Shown: positions 33,947-43,517 of the stretch, piece after piece | Layout of the letters: each line of letters opens with the position of its first letter | How positions within the stretch are numbered: the first letter of the stretch is position 1 | From: an uncultured Lachnospiraceae bacterium | GTDB lineage: Bacteria > Bacillota > Clostridia > Lachnospirales > Lachnospiraceae | DNA: 64,000 bases | Reading direction: 5' to 3' | NCBI GenBank assembly: GCA_934364805.1 | Contig: CAKRMH010000006.1 | Location: 76,930-140,929, forward strand | Position numbers and translations under genes: made by a program | The notes under the pieces: generated by a model | Databases searched by the model: none | Seen by the model: the letters and a program-made list of their open reading frames with translations, nothing else | What the model was told of the DNA's origin: nothing

Positions 33947-36900
33947 ATTTTTATAACCTCCTGCAGCCGGAAGGAATAGATCAGGCATTCCTTCACTGCT
34001 TTTTCCTGTTCTTCTGTTGAAAATATCCGTTTTAAAGCATCTGCGTACAGGCAGAGCTGTGTCTCATAACGTTCCACCAGTTCCTCTGCTTTTTTTACCC
34101 GGTCGGTTTTATAATCCATTAATACAATATGTCCATCTTCCAGCCAGAATACATCAATAATCCCCTGAAGCAATGCTCCATCATAATCCATTACAAATGG
34201 TTTTTCACGAAAAAGCATGCCGCCCTGATCTGCAACTGCCATCCGTAATGCCAGATCCGACTGTACAAAATGGACAATCAGATCCGGAATCACAAGCATT
34301 CTCATCTCATTTGTGATCTTCTCTTCGCGCTCCATTCTGTCCAGTTCTTCTGAGACAAATGTGCTAACTGCCTGTATATCTGTTCTGTCAATCTCACAGA
34401 TGGAAGCAAAATCCAGACATTCCATCACACGGTGAACTGCCGTACCACGAAGTGCTCCCTGAGCTCCTCCCTCCTCATTGCCGGAGTTTTCCTGCTGCAT
34501 AAAAGCCGGAATATAGCTCTCTTTGTCTTCCTTCAGGAAATCCGGTGTTTCCGCTTCCTGTGCATCATAAGTCAGCACCATGGAGTCATGTTTTAATTCG
34601 GATACCGAATATTTACTCTTTTTTCCGGCTTCGCTCTGATACGGATATGCATAATCAAAATCTGCGGTAAGTTCCTCCATCAGATGTTCATCCGCATTCT
34701 GTACATTTTCCATCAGTTCCTGATAGCCAATCGTACCCTCCGCCATCTTTAAAGCCTGTTCCATCACAATCTCCGTCGGATCAGCAATCGTGATATTGTA
34801 TTTTCCCGGGTATGACAAAAGTGCCGGAATGATCCAGTCCATATAGCTTTTTGCTCCGATCCGCTGCCCATATCCAAGCTTTTGTCCAGGGAGTGAAGCT
34901 CCTGTATATTTCTGCAGGGTCTGCCCGGCATCTTTTACCGTTCCTGTCAGGATCAGCTTCTCTTTTGCTCTCGTAAGTGCAACATAAAGAACTCTTAATT
35001 CTTCTCCAAGGTTCTCAGAAAGAATACGGTTTGCGATCTCGTTTCTGACAAAGCTTGGCCACTTCAGGTGCGGGTCACAGGTCTGCTCATACAATCCGAT
35101 TCCAAGATCCGGATGCAGGACCATGGCATCTCTTGTATCCATCTGGTTGAACTGTTTGTTTATGCCGGACACAAAAACGATTGGGAATTCAAGTCCTTTA
35201 CTTTTATGGATCGTCATGATATGGACAACATCCTCCTGCTCTCCGATCACCTCTGCCTCGCCAAAATCCACATCGTATTTCTGAAGCTGGTCAATATAAC
35301 GGACAAAATGGAATAACCCTTTATAGCTGGTTGCTTCATAAGCAACTGCTTTTTCAAGAAGCATATGTAAATTTGCCTCCCTTTTGATTCCAGCCGGAAG
35401 TGATGCCGCATAATTACCATATCCGGTCACATCAAGGATCTCCTGGATCAGTTCATGGATCGGTGTATCGGATACCTGCGCACGAAGTTTTGTATACATG
35501 TTCCAGAATTCCAGAAGTTTTCCTTCTTCCGCTTCCTCACAGCTTAAAACTGCCGCTTCCGCAAAAGGCAGATCCGGGTGAAGGATACGGATTTCTGCCA
35601 GTTCTTCATCCGTCAGACCTGCAATTGCAGATTTTAAGACGGCCGCCATCGGAATATCCTGATATGGATTATCGAGAATCTTTAACATATTTAGGACAGT
35701 CTGTACCTCACTCGATGCAAAATAACCAGTGGAAGATTCCACGTGTGCCGGAATCCCGCATGCTTCCAGTGTCTGGGCAAACTCACTGCCCCAGTCCTTT
35801 AAGCTTCGGAATAAAATAACAATATCGGAATAGCGGGCCGGTCTGAGTCCGCCTGTCTTTTTATCCGTCACCAGCCCGCTTTTCATCAGCTTTTTAATAC
35901 GTTCTGCAACCATTCTGGCCTCAAGCTGTCTGGAACTTAAATTGCTGATATTTTCCAAAAGCTCTGCCATTGTATCAAAAAGCAAAACCTCGGTATGCAT
36001 ATTCCCAGATTCCGGATAATCCGCTCCATAATATAACGCTGCATCTTTATCATATTCAACGTTTCCAAGATCACTTCCCATAATCTTGTAAAAAATATCA
36101 TTTACCGCTTCCACGACTTCTTTCCGGCTTCGGAAATTCTGATGCAGATCGATCCTTTGCGTCTTGCTTTCGCAGGTATCATACGAAGCATACTTTTCCA
36201 TAAAAAGTTCCGGTCTTGCAAGACGGAATCTGTAAATACTCTGTTTGACATCACCAACCATCAGCATATTATACTGCAGCTTCGAGATCCGGGAGATCGC
36301 ACACATAATCTCTTCCTGAACCTGGTTACTGTCCTGATATTCGTCGATCATAATCTCTTCAAACAATTCCTGAAATTCCTGTGCTGTCGGACGTTGTTCT
36401 CTGGTCGTCTCATCCACAAGAATGTTCAGCGCAAAATGCTCGATATCATTAAAATCAGCAATTCTTTTCTCCCGTTTGGTTTTGGCGAGCGTATCCATGT
36501 ATTGAACCGCCACACGGATGAGTTCTTCCACCACCGGTCGCATCCGTTTGAGCTGATCCACCATCCCATCCAGCGGGATCATAAAATATTTCTTTTTGAT
36601 CTCGTCAATAGAAGCCTTGATTGCTTTGCGTTCTTTCTGTATGCGCTCCTTTTTTGCTTCATCTCCGGTAAAATTTCGTATCGCACTTAAATTTCCAAAT
36701 GAAAGGTTCTCCAGAAATGCAGCTATCTGTCCATATTCCTCCAATTCCTCTACATTTGAAAGAAGTTTTACATCATTTTCCAGCGTTTCATAATACTTCG
36801 CCGGCCCATCTTCCGCCAATGCCAGAGGAAACAATGCCTGAAAGCATTCTCTTGCATCGATCAGCATCGTTTTTGCATATGCCGTGATCTCTTTTATCAG

Positions 36901-37536
36901 TTCTGTCTGAAGCAGTGCTTCAGGAGAATCCACCCGATACAGGCTGCAAAGGTCTTCCATCCAGCTTTTCGGCCATGGATTACTCTGCGACAGATGATAT
37001 ATTTTTAATACCATATCCCGAACAGCATGATCATTCCGCTTACCAGAATATGCATCAATCAGATATAAAAAACGGTCATTGTCTTCGGATGCATAGTTTG
37101 ACTCAAACACTTCACCCAGTACATCTTTTTCCAGAAGCTGGATCTCACCCGGATCTGCGATCCTGAAATTCGGATCCAGATTGATCTCCTGAAAATGATT
37201 CCGCACTACATAGAGACAGAAACTGTCAATGGTTGTGATCTGCGCATTATGGATCAGCGTCAGCTGACGTTCCAGATTCACATCTTCGCTCTGTGTTTCC
37301 CGTAACTTATCAATGGCTGCACCGATCCTCTCTCTCATTTCCGCAGCTGCTGCCTTGGTAAATGTCACAACAAGAAGCCGGTCAATATCTACCGGATGCT
37401 TTGGATCCGTAATCTTTTGTATAATTCTCTCTACCAGAACAGCTGTCTTGCCTGAACCAGCAGCCGCAGATACGAGAATATTCCGATTGTCTAATTTAAT
37501 TACCTGCTGTTGTTCTTTCGTCCAGTTCATACTCAT
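33943..37536 (-). CDS. addA: ATP-dependent helicase/nuclease subunit A
   Basis: UvrD-type helicase and nuclease subunit of AddAB, which resects double-strand breaks for recombination. 1197 residues: Walker A AAAGSGKT (24-31), Walker B in IMIDEYQDSNQ, motif III GDVKQSIYRFR, motif V/VI with VHIMTIHKSKGLEF and LYVALTRAKEKL. The C-terminal RecB-type nuclease has its metal-binding Asp and catalytic Lys in DVFWL and DYKTD (1141-1145). Start overlaps the addB stop by 4 bases and its stop overlaps maf, so three genes are translationally coupled. Confidence 0.97.
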   Translation of the reverse strand: MSMNWTKEQQQVIKLDNRNILVSAAAGSGKTAVLVERIIQKITDPKHPVDIDRLLVVTFTKAAAAEMRERIGAAIDKLRETQSEDVNLERQLTLIHNAQITTIDSFCLYVVRNHFQEINLDPNFRIADPGEIQLLEKDVLGEVFESNYASEDNDRFLYLIDAYSGKRNDHAVRDMVLKIYHLSQSNPWPKSWMEDLCSLYRVDSPEALLQTELIKEITAYAKTMLIDARECFQALFPLALAEDGPAKYYETLENDVKLLSNVEELEEYGQIAAFLENLSFGNLSAIRNFTGDEAKKERIQKERKAIKASIDEIKKKYFMIPLDGMVDQLKRMRPVVEELIRVAVQYMDTLAKTKREKRIADFNDIEHFALNILVDETTREQRPTAQEFQELFEEIMIDEYQDSNQVQEEIMCAISRISKLQYNMLMVGDVKQSIYRFRLARPELFMEKYASYDTCESKTQRIDLHQNFRSRKEVVEAVNDIFYKIMGSDLGNVEYDKDAALYYGADYPESGNMHTEVLLFDTMAELLENISNLSSRQLEARMVAERIKKLMKSGLVTDKKTGGLRPARYSDIVILFRSLKDWGSEFAQTLEACGIPAHVESSTGYFASSEVQTVLNMLKILDNPYQDIPMAAVLKSAIAGLTDEELAEIRILHPDLPFAEAAVLSCEEAEEGKLLEFWNMYTKLRAQVSDTPIHELIQEILDVTGYGNYAASLPAGIKREANLHMLLEKAVAYEATSYKGLFHFVRYIDQLQKYDVDFGEAEVIGEQEDVVHIMTIHKSKGLEFPIVFVSGINKQFNQMDTRDAMVLHPDLGIGLYEQTCDPHLKWPSFVRNEIANRILSENLGEELRVLYVALTRAKEKLILTGTVKDAGQTLQKYTGASLPGQKLGYGQRIGAKSYMDWIIPALLSYPGKYNITIADPTEIVMEQALKMAEGTIGYQELMENVQNADEHLMEELTADFDYAYPYQSEAGKKSKYSVSELKHDSMVLTYDAQEAETPDFLKEDKESYIPAFMQQENSGNEEGGAQGALRGTAVHRVMECLDFASICEIDRTDIQAVSTFVSEELDRMEREEKITNEMRMLVIPDLIVHFVQSDLALRMAVADQGGMLFREKPFVMDYDGALLQGIIDVFWLEDGHIVLMDYKTDRVKKAEELVERYETQLCLYADALKRIFSTEEQEKAVKECLIYSFRLQEVIKI

Positions 37537-40500
37537 TCTTTTCTGCTCTCCTGCACTGCCAGTTCTGTCTGCATCCGGTCAAACACCTCATCTTTTTTCA
37601 GATTTTCAAGTGTTCTTACACGATACCCCGGAATCTTCAGGTCCAGTCCACATACGCCCTGATACGGACAGTAGTTACAACTGCTTTCCGTACCCGATGT
37701 ATATGGATTCACACTGATCTTTCCCTGATATATTTCCCTGCCGCACGTTTCCATTCTTGAGCGCACGAATTTCTGGATCAGATCAAATTCCATTGTCTCC
37801 GCCACTTTGGAATTCCGCTCATGAATGGTTCCCTTTTTCGTCAGCTGGACCGGGATCACATCGGATTTTTCTTCAAATTCATCATCCATCGCCCGGTAAA
37901 CATCCTCATCCCTGTTCACAAGTCCATCCGGGCATAACGCCTTTAAGATTGCCTGCTTATATTCTTTCTCGGAAAGATCTGACTTTTCCTGCATTTCAAT
38001 AACCGGATCGTCAATATGGTAATAAAATATTGCGCCTGGTACCATTTCAAGCTGTGGATGTGCTTTTCTTTCAAGCTCAATGGCTGCATTCATATAGACA
38101 ACAAGCTGAAGCTGCATTCCCTGATATATTTTTACCAGATCAAACTTTGTATTTCCGGATTTATAGTCAATGACCTTCACAAATAACCTGCCATCTTCCT
38201 GACAGATATCCAGGCGGTCAATCCTTCCGGTCAGCTTCATTTGTTCCTCTTTATCCAGTTGGAACTGAATTGCCTCAAGGTCTTCCTCCCTGGAAAAAGA
38301 GATTTCAAATTCCGATGGAACGAACCGTCCCTTACGCACCTGCTTTGTCAGTGCCCACACCGTCTGCTTCAAAATATGCTGCATGCGCTCCAGCTGATGT
38401 CTGCTTTCCGCTGCTTCATATGCTTCCGGAACTGAATACTCTGCGACAGCCTGTTCAAATGCTTCCTTTGCCATGTCATCCCGGATCTCTTCCGGAACTG
38501 TAAACCAGTCATATTGTGATTCTTTCAGGTGCACACTGTAAATCTGCAATGCCTCATGATAGATATTTCCCATATCCATTTCCGCAAAACCACAGATATC
38601 ACGTTCTCTTAACCTCAGTCCGTATTGCAGGAAATGGGCATATGCGCACGCTGCAAAACGCTCAAGTCTTGTGACAGAGCCTTCCAGTGTTCTTCCGTAT
38701 ATTGCCCTGGCAATCGCCCTGCTGACCGGTTCCTCTTCATAATGGGCAAACTCTGCCGTAAGAATCTGTTCGAATGCCTCTTTTCCTTTCTCACTGTCAT
38801 CCTTAAGAAACCATTTTGCCAGTGCATACCACTGTTCCCCACGTTCTCCTCGGATCAGATAATCCAGTGCTGCTTCTGGTGTCACATGGTCCAGAACCGT
38901 AGTAAGATCCTCTTCCATCTGCACTTTCATATCCGGAAACATTCTTAGTACCGTTCCGATCAGATAGGAAGGGCGAATACTCTTTCCATCACGATCCACA
39001 CAGGCATACGAAAGGTACAGCTTTTCGGATGGCTTGGTCAGGTTCAGATACAGGTAGAATTTCTGGATAAATACCTGTTCTCTCGGTCCTGGTGCAAGCT
39101 CCATATCATTTTCTGAAAGAATCTGTCTCTCATATTCGGAAATAATGCCGCCCTGTGCTCCTGCCTTTGGAATAATTCCATCATTAACCCCGATAAAAAA
39201 CAATGCTCTTACATGATTCAGACGCGTTCTTTCAATATCTCCGATTGTCACACTGTCATATCCTGGCGGAATCACTGCAACCTTTGCAGCGTCCAGTCCG
39301 GCATCCAGTACTTCCACAAATTCCTGTATCTCCATATGGTCTTCACCAAGAAGACGGTAAATCTTATCAAAAAGATCCATGACAATGCGGTAAATCTGTC
39401 CGTATTCTTTCGCTTTTGTCTGCATCCCGGCTTCCAGATACTGCTGTTCCCGCTCGCCAAGCTGCGCTTCGATTCCAAGCCCTTCGATCAGATGATATAA
39501 TGCCGTCAGCTGTTCGCCAACGGTAGAGTCTTTTTTATGGAAAACCTGATAGATTGGTGCAACCGCCCCGTAAATCTGTCCCCGGAGTTCTTCCATCCGC
39601 TCAAGATCTGTATTTTTCTTATTACGCGGCATTCTGAGAAATTTTCTGCTCCAGACAGATTTCCCACGGATTCCTGTTGCAAGCACATAATTTTCCAAAC
39701 GGTCAATATCGTCTTCCCCGATTCCACAGAAACCACACCGTAAATAACGGAATACGGCCTGGTACGAAAAATCACTTGAAACAACCTCCAGAGAAGCCCT
39801 GATAAATTCAATGAACGGATGAAATAAAATCTCTCTTGTGCGGTCCAGGAAACATGGAATCTGATATTTTGCAAACACATGCTCCACATAATTGCCGTAC
39901 GTATCCATATCTCCCGTCACGACCGCAATATCTTTATAACGATAGCCTTCCTCTCTTACGAGATGACAGATTCTGCGCGCAACAAGCAGCATCTCTTCTC
40001 TCGGATTTTTCACCGCTGAGATGCCAATCTCCGGAATCTCTCCGAATTTTCTCTGATAACTCGGACGAAACAGATTCTGTTCCATAAAATACAAGGATGG
40101 GGCTTTGGCAAAACGCCATTTTGCTCCATCCGAAAGAATGACAGGTTCCCTGACCTTCACATTCAGCTGCTCACACATCTTCTGCAATGCCTGTATTGTT
40201 TTCTTTGGCATATGAAAAAGTTCCTGAACGCCCCTGCTACGGTAAAAATCTTCCCTGGCATCGATTGTAAGTGCTACCCAGACAGAATCTGCAAGCACCA
40301 GAAGTCTTTGCATAAGTTTCATCTGAACCGGAGTAAAACCGGTAAATTCATCAAAAACGATTACACTGTCACGGATAATTTTCGACTGATCTGCCACATC
40401 AGAAAGAACCGTCAATATCTCTTCCGCAGTAATATAGCTGTCCTTGATAGATTGCTCAAATCCCTGGTACATCGTAATGACATCTGTCAGTTTTGCTGAA

Positions 40501-40955
40501 AAAACCTGGGAGCTGCGTCCACTTTCCACAAACGCTTTCAGACATTCCGGTGTAATATTATACTGCATCAGTTCGGACAAAAGTGATTTTAATTCGCTGA
40601 TATACCCCATCCGGTTCAGGTTCGGACGCAGTATCGTCAGTTCTTCTTCTTTCTGCTGTGCAACCTTACGCAGTACAAGATTCTTTCCGGTCTCTTCCAG
40701 AACCGTCAGATCCTTCCTGCCCAGCTCATCAAAAACACGGTATGCAAGACGTGGAAAACTCACAACATCAATATTCATGATTGCTTTGTTCGGTGCAAGA
40801 TCTACCAGTTCACGCTGCGTCTGCATCGTAAACTGCTCCGGAACTACAACAAAATAGGTTTTTTCCGGATTGGCTCCTGCCTCTTTCACAAGCTGGTGAT
40901 ACATATATACGGATTTTCCACTTCCGGAATTTCCCAAAACAAATTGTAAAGACAT
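37533..40955 (-). CDS. addB: ATP-dependent nuclease subunit B
   Basis: Partner of AddA: 1140 residues with an N-terminal Walker A (GNSGSGKS, 8-15), a helicase-like middle that in AddB scans for chi, and a C-terminal nuclease with IDYKSG. The [4Fe-4S] cluster that pins the nuclease domain is recognisable: Cys in FAACAYAHF and, near the end, CNYCPYQGVC (C-x2-C-x5-C). This distinguishes AddB from the RexB form without the ATP loop. It lies about 33 bases after the kinase-like gene. Confidence 0.96.
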   Translation of the reverse strand: MSLQFVLGNSGSGKSVYMYHQLVKEAGANPEKTYFVVVPEQFTMQTQRELVDLAPNKAIMNIDVVSFPRLAYRVFDELGRKDLTVLEETGKNLVLRKVAQQKEEELTILRPNLNRMGYISELKSLLSELMQYNITPECLKAFVESGRSSQVFSAKLTDVITMYQGFEQSIKDSYITAEEILTVLSDVADQSKIIRDSVIVFDEFTGFTPVQMKLMQRLLVLADSVWVALTIDAREDFYRSRGVQELFHMPKKTIQALQKMCEQLNVKVREPVILSDGAKWRFAKAPSLYFMEQNLFRPSYQRKFGEIPEIGISAVKNPREEMLLVARRICHLVREEGYRYKDIAVVTGDMDTYGNYVEHVFAKYQIPCFLDRTREILFHPFIEFIRASLEVVSSDFSYQAVFRYLRCGFCGIGEDDIDRLENYVLATGIRGKSVWSRKFLRMPRNKKNTDLERMEELRGQIYGAVAPIYQVFHKKDSTVGEQLTALYHLIEGLGIEAQLGEREQQYLEAGMQTKAKEYGQIYRIVMDLFDKIYRLLGEDHMEIQEFVEVLDAGLDAAKVAVIPPGYDSVTIGDIERTRLNHVRALFFIGVNDGIIPKAGAQGGIISEYERQILSENDMELAPGPREQVFIQKFYLYLNLTKPSEKLYLSYACVDRDGKSIRPSYLIGTVLRMFPDMKVQMEEDLTTVLDHVTPEAALDYLIRGERGEQWYALAKWFLKDDSEKGKEAFEQILTAEFAHYEEEPVSRAIARAIYGRTLEGSVTRLERFAACAYAHFLQYGLRLRERDICGFAEMDMGNIYHEALQIYSVHLKESQYDWFTVPEEIRDDMAKEAFEQAVAEYSVPEAYEAAESRHQLERMQHILKQTVWALTKQVRKGRFVPSEFEISFSREEDLEAIQFQLDKEEQMKLTGRIDRLDICQEDGRLFVKVIDYKSGNTKFDLVKIYQGMQLQLVVYMNAAIELERKAHPQLEMVPGAIFYYHIDDPVIEMQEKSDLSEKEYKQAILKALCPDGLVNRDEDVYRAMDDEFEEKSDVIPVQLTKKGTIHERNSKVAETMEFDLIQKFVRSRMETCGREIYQGKISVNPYTSGTESSCNYCPYQGVCGLDLKIPGYRVRTLENLKKDEVFDRMQTELAVQESRKE

Positions 40956-40988
40956 TGACCCTTTCTACCTTTCTGATAACTATATTTA

Positions 40989-41558
40989 TTATCTCACTGC
41001 TGAGTCAATATAGTCAATCAGAACCTTTAACGTATGTTCTTCTCCGATCCGGTCCGTATCCAAACACATGGTATAGTTTCTGCCATCTCCCCAGTGCTCG
41101 CCCGTATAATATTTATGAAAAGTACTTCTTTTATCGTCCACTTCATCAATCAGATGGGAAGCTTTTTTCTCATTCAGTTTCTGAAGTTCCATTGTTCTTT
41201 GTACCCGGTGTGTTCTGTCACTGTGAAGGAAAAATGACAGACAGTCGTCTCTGTCCTGATAGATATAGTTACCGCATCTTCCGATCAGAACAAATGACTC
41301 TTCTTCAATCAGACTCTTCAAAATATCAAATTCCTTATGCCAGGACTGATCCGTGCCATTTTCGATCGCAATTGCATAAAGCAGGCTGTTCATTGGTTTT
41401 TCTGAAAAAAATGATTCCATTTCATCCAGAATCCCTTTTTCTTTTGCTTTTTCTACCAGAATTTCTTTATCATATAATGGAAGATGATAATGTTCTGCAA
41501 GTTTTTTCCCGATCTCATGTCCGCCACTTCCTGATTCTCTCGCAATTGTAATAATCAT
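40989..41558 (-). CDS. Cytidylate kinase-like family protein
   Basis: A 189-residue P-loop protein of the cytidylate kinase-like (Cmk2) group: ARESGSGGHEIGKKLAEH (about 6-23) contains the nucleotide loop, YDKEIL follows, and a basic HRVQRTMEL lid segment lies near 135. The family differs from the essential Cmk, and its substrate is not established. It follows lrgB by about 23 bases. Confidence 0.85.
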   Translation of the reverse strand: MIITIARESGSGGHEIGKKLAEHYHLPLYDKEILVEKAKEKGILDEMESFFSEKPMNSLLYAIAIENGTDQSWHKEFDILKSLIEEESFVLIGRCGNYIYQDRDDCLSFFLHSDRTHRVQRTMELQKLNEKKASHLIDEVDDKRSTFHKYYTGEHWGDGRNYTMCLDTDRIGEEHTLKVLIDYIDSAVR

Positions 41559-41581
41559 ATAAAATTTCCTCCCTGTATATC

Positions 41582-42274
41582 CTAATAAATTCCTGCATAA
41601 ATCATGGACAAAACTACTGTAATCAGTCCGGACACTGCAATCGAAAGACTGCTCATTGCCCCCTCGATCTCACCAAGTTCCATCGCTTTTGCCGTACCAA
41701 CCGCATGGGATGCTGAACCGATCGCAATTCCTTTTGCAATTGGCTCCTCGATCCGGAACAGTTTACAGATAAATTCTGCTGTAATATTTCCAAATACACC
41801 TGTGATGATAATGACAGCCACGGTAATTGTTACCACGCCACCAAGCTCTTCGGAAATTCCCATTCCAATTGCTGTCGTAATTGACTTTGGAAGAAGTGTC
41901 ACATATTCTGCATGGCTTAACTGAAATAACATCGACAGAACAAGCACGCAGGTTACACTTGTGAGTGCTCCCGACACAATGCCAGCCATGATTGCCCGGA
42001 TATTTTTCTTTAAAAGCTCAAACTGCTCATATAAAGGTACTGCAAGACATACCGTTGCCGGAGTCAGCAGATATGACAGATATTTTGCTCCATTGTTATA
42101 TGTGTCATAATCAATATGACATACAAGCAGAATAATAATCACTGCTGCAATGGAAAAAAGCAGTGGATTCAAAAGTGCAATTTTTGTCTTCCGCTTGCAC
42201 CATACACCAAGTTCATACATCGCAATACTTATCATAACCCCAAAAAACAGGGACTGCATCATTAAATCGTTCAT
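41582..42274 (-). CDS. LrgB-family membrane protein
   Basis: A 230-residue polytopic protein of the LrgB/CidB/YohK family with the signatures [19 protein letters not shown] and [19 protein letters not shown]. Together with LrgA it forms the pair linked to murein hydrolase control or, in other species, pyruvate/glycolate transport. The ATG comes one base after the lrgA stop, showing tight coupling. Confidence 0.92.
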   Translation of the reverse strand: MNDLMMQSLFFGVMISIAMYELGVWCKRKTKIALLNPLLFSIAAVIIILLVCHIDYDTYNNGAKYLSYLLTPATVCLAVPLYEQFELLKKNIRAIMAGIVSGALTSVTCVLVLSMLFQLSHAEYVTLLPKSITTAIGMGISEELGGVVTITVAVIIITGVFGNITAEFICKLFRIEEPIAKGIAIGSASHAVGTAKAMELGEIEGAMSSLSIAVSGLITVVLSMIYAGIY

Positions 42275-42275
42275 C

Positions 42276-42647
42276 CTAATTCTCCTTTGCTGCCTTTGCT
42301 TTCTTCTCTTTACGGATCACCGCCTGTGTAACCACTCCGGATACTCCCATAACAATAATGGTTGAAACCACCGTGATTACAGCAACCGGAAGTAAAACCG
42401 GCTGTAATACGCCCCAGGATTCCAGCAGACCAACACCTGCCGGAATAAACATAAGCGGCATGATCTCAATCAGGAATTTGGCGGTATCCTTGACCGCCGA
42501 AAGCTTCATGATTCCGTTCTCTAATGCAATAAATAAGATTACAAGTCCATAAATACTTGCCGGAATTGGAAGTGGAACGATGTATTTTAACACTTCTCCA
42601 ATAAATGATATGGCAAGTATGATCATAAATTGTCTCAAAAATTTCAT
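42276..42647 (-). CDS. LrgA/CidA-family holin-like membrane protein
   Basis: A 123-residue, four-helix protein of the LrgA/CidA group with PLPIPASIYGLVILF and the EIMPLMFIPAGVGLL segment typical of the family; a basic Lys-rich tail follows. The start at 42647 has AGGAG 8 bases upstream; a longer reading of 43 extra residues extends over the nth stop region and shows no homology. Partner of the LrgB gene directly downstream. Confidence 0.9.
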   Translation of the reverse strand: MKFLRQFMIILAISFIGEVLKYIVPLPIPASIYGLVILFIALENGIMKLSAVKDTAKFLIEIMPLMFIPAGVGLLESWGVLQPVLLPVAVITVVSTIIVMGVSGVVTQAVIRKEKKAKAAKEN

Positions 42648-42672
42648 AATTACGACTCCTGTATTTTTGTTT

Positions 42673-43317
42673 TTACTTTTGTTGTGACTGGTTATACCGA
42701 CACACATCTGCCAGGCAGCAGATCTCACAATGCGGTATAGTTCTTGCCGTACAGACTTCTCTTCCATGATCGACAAATCTGTGGCACAGTGCGTTTCCTT
42801 CTTCCGGTGGAATGATCTTTCGAAGTGCCATCTCCACCTGCTTTGGATCTTTTAGATTATCCACAAGTCCGATCCGGTTGCTCAGACGGATGCAGTGTGT
42901 ATCTGTTACGATCGCTGGTTTTCCATAGACATCTCCCAAAATCAGATTCGCACTTTTCCGGCCAACGCCTGGAAGTTTTAGTAACTCTTCCATCGTATCC
43001 GGAACCTGATAATGATACTCTTCACGCAGCATGCGCATACATGCACTGATGTCTCTTGCTTTGCTATTTCCAAGGCCACATGGTCTTATAATCTGTTCAA
43101 TGTCTTCCGGCTTTGCATCTGCCAGTGCATCCACATCTGGATAAGCCTTGTACAGATCTTCCACCACAATATTGACTCTCGCATCGGTACACTGTGCTGC
43201 AAGGCGTACACTGACCAGAAGCTTCCATGCCTGATCATAATCTAGTGTACAATCGGAATTCGGATATGCCTTTTTTAATCTTTGAATTACCTCTAATGCT
43301 CTCTGTTTTTTTGTCAT
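42673..43317 (-). CDS. nth: Endonuclease III (DNA glycosylase/AP lyase)
   Basis: Base-excision repair enzyme for oxidised pyrimidines. The helix-hairpin-helix LPGVGRKSANLIL carries the catalytic Lys, and VDTHC gives the catalytic Asp. The C-terminal [4Fe-4S] cysteines read C-x7-C-x2-C-x5-C, one residue longer in the first gap than E. coli Nth (C-x6). The second ATG (43317) is preferred because AGAGG lies 7 bases before it and only 1 before the first. It begins the long minus-strand run with its own promoter. Confidence 0.94.
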   Translation of the reverse strand: MTKKQRALEVIQRLKKAYPNSDCTLDYDQAWKLLVSVRLAAQCTDARVNIVVEDLYKAYPDVDALADAKPEDIEQIIRPCGLGNSKARDISACMRMLREEYHYQVPDTMEELLKLPGVGRKSANLILGDVYGKPAIVTDTHCIRLSNRIGLVDNLKDPKQVEMALRKIIPPEEGNALCHRFVDHGREVCTARTIPHCEICCLADVCRYNQSQQK

Positions 43318-43380
43318 ATTCATTCCTCTTTATCGTCACCTCTTTTGTCTGAGAGAGGTATTCTTTTCGTATCATTCCTA

Positions 43381-43408
43381 ATTATATACTACTATTTTCC
43401 CAAATCAA
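43381..43408 (-). promoter_or_regulatory. Promoter of the nth-lrgAB-addBA-maf run
   Basis: On the minus strand TTGATT (43408-43403), a 16-base spacer and a perfect TATAAT (43386-43381). The leader contains a small ACCTCT...AGAGGT hairpin before the nth ribosome site. Confidence 0.75.
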
Positions 43409-43462
43409 CTGCATTTATGTACTAAATTTCATCCAATCCTGGCAATTACTTCCCTATAAAAC

Positions 43463-43495
43463 AAAAAGCAGTTTCCGTATCTCAGGAAACTGCTT
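43463..43495 (-). terminator. Terminator after the AICAR formyltransferase gene
   Basis: On the minus strand AAGCAGTTTCC pairs perfectly with GGAAACTGCTT over 11 bp around an 8-base loop and runs into TTTGTTTT. It separates the purine pair from the nth promoter. Confidence 0.9.
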
Positions 43496-43517
43496 GGCTT
43501 TTTTGTTTGGTTGTTCA

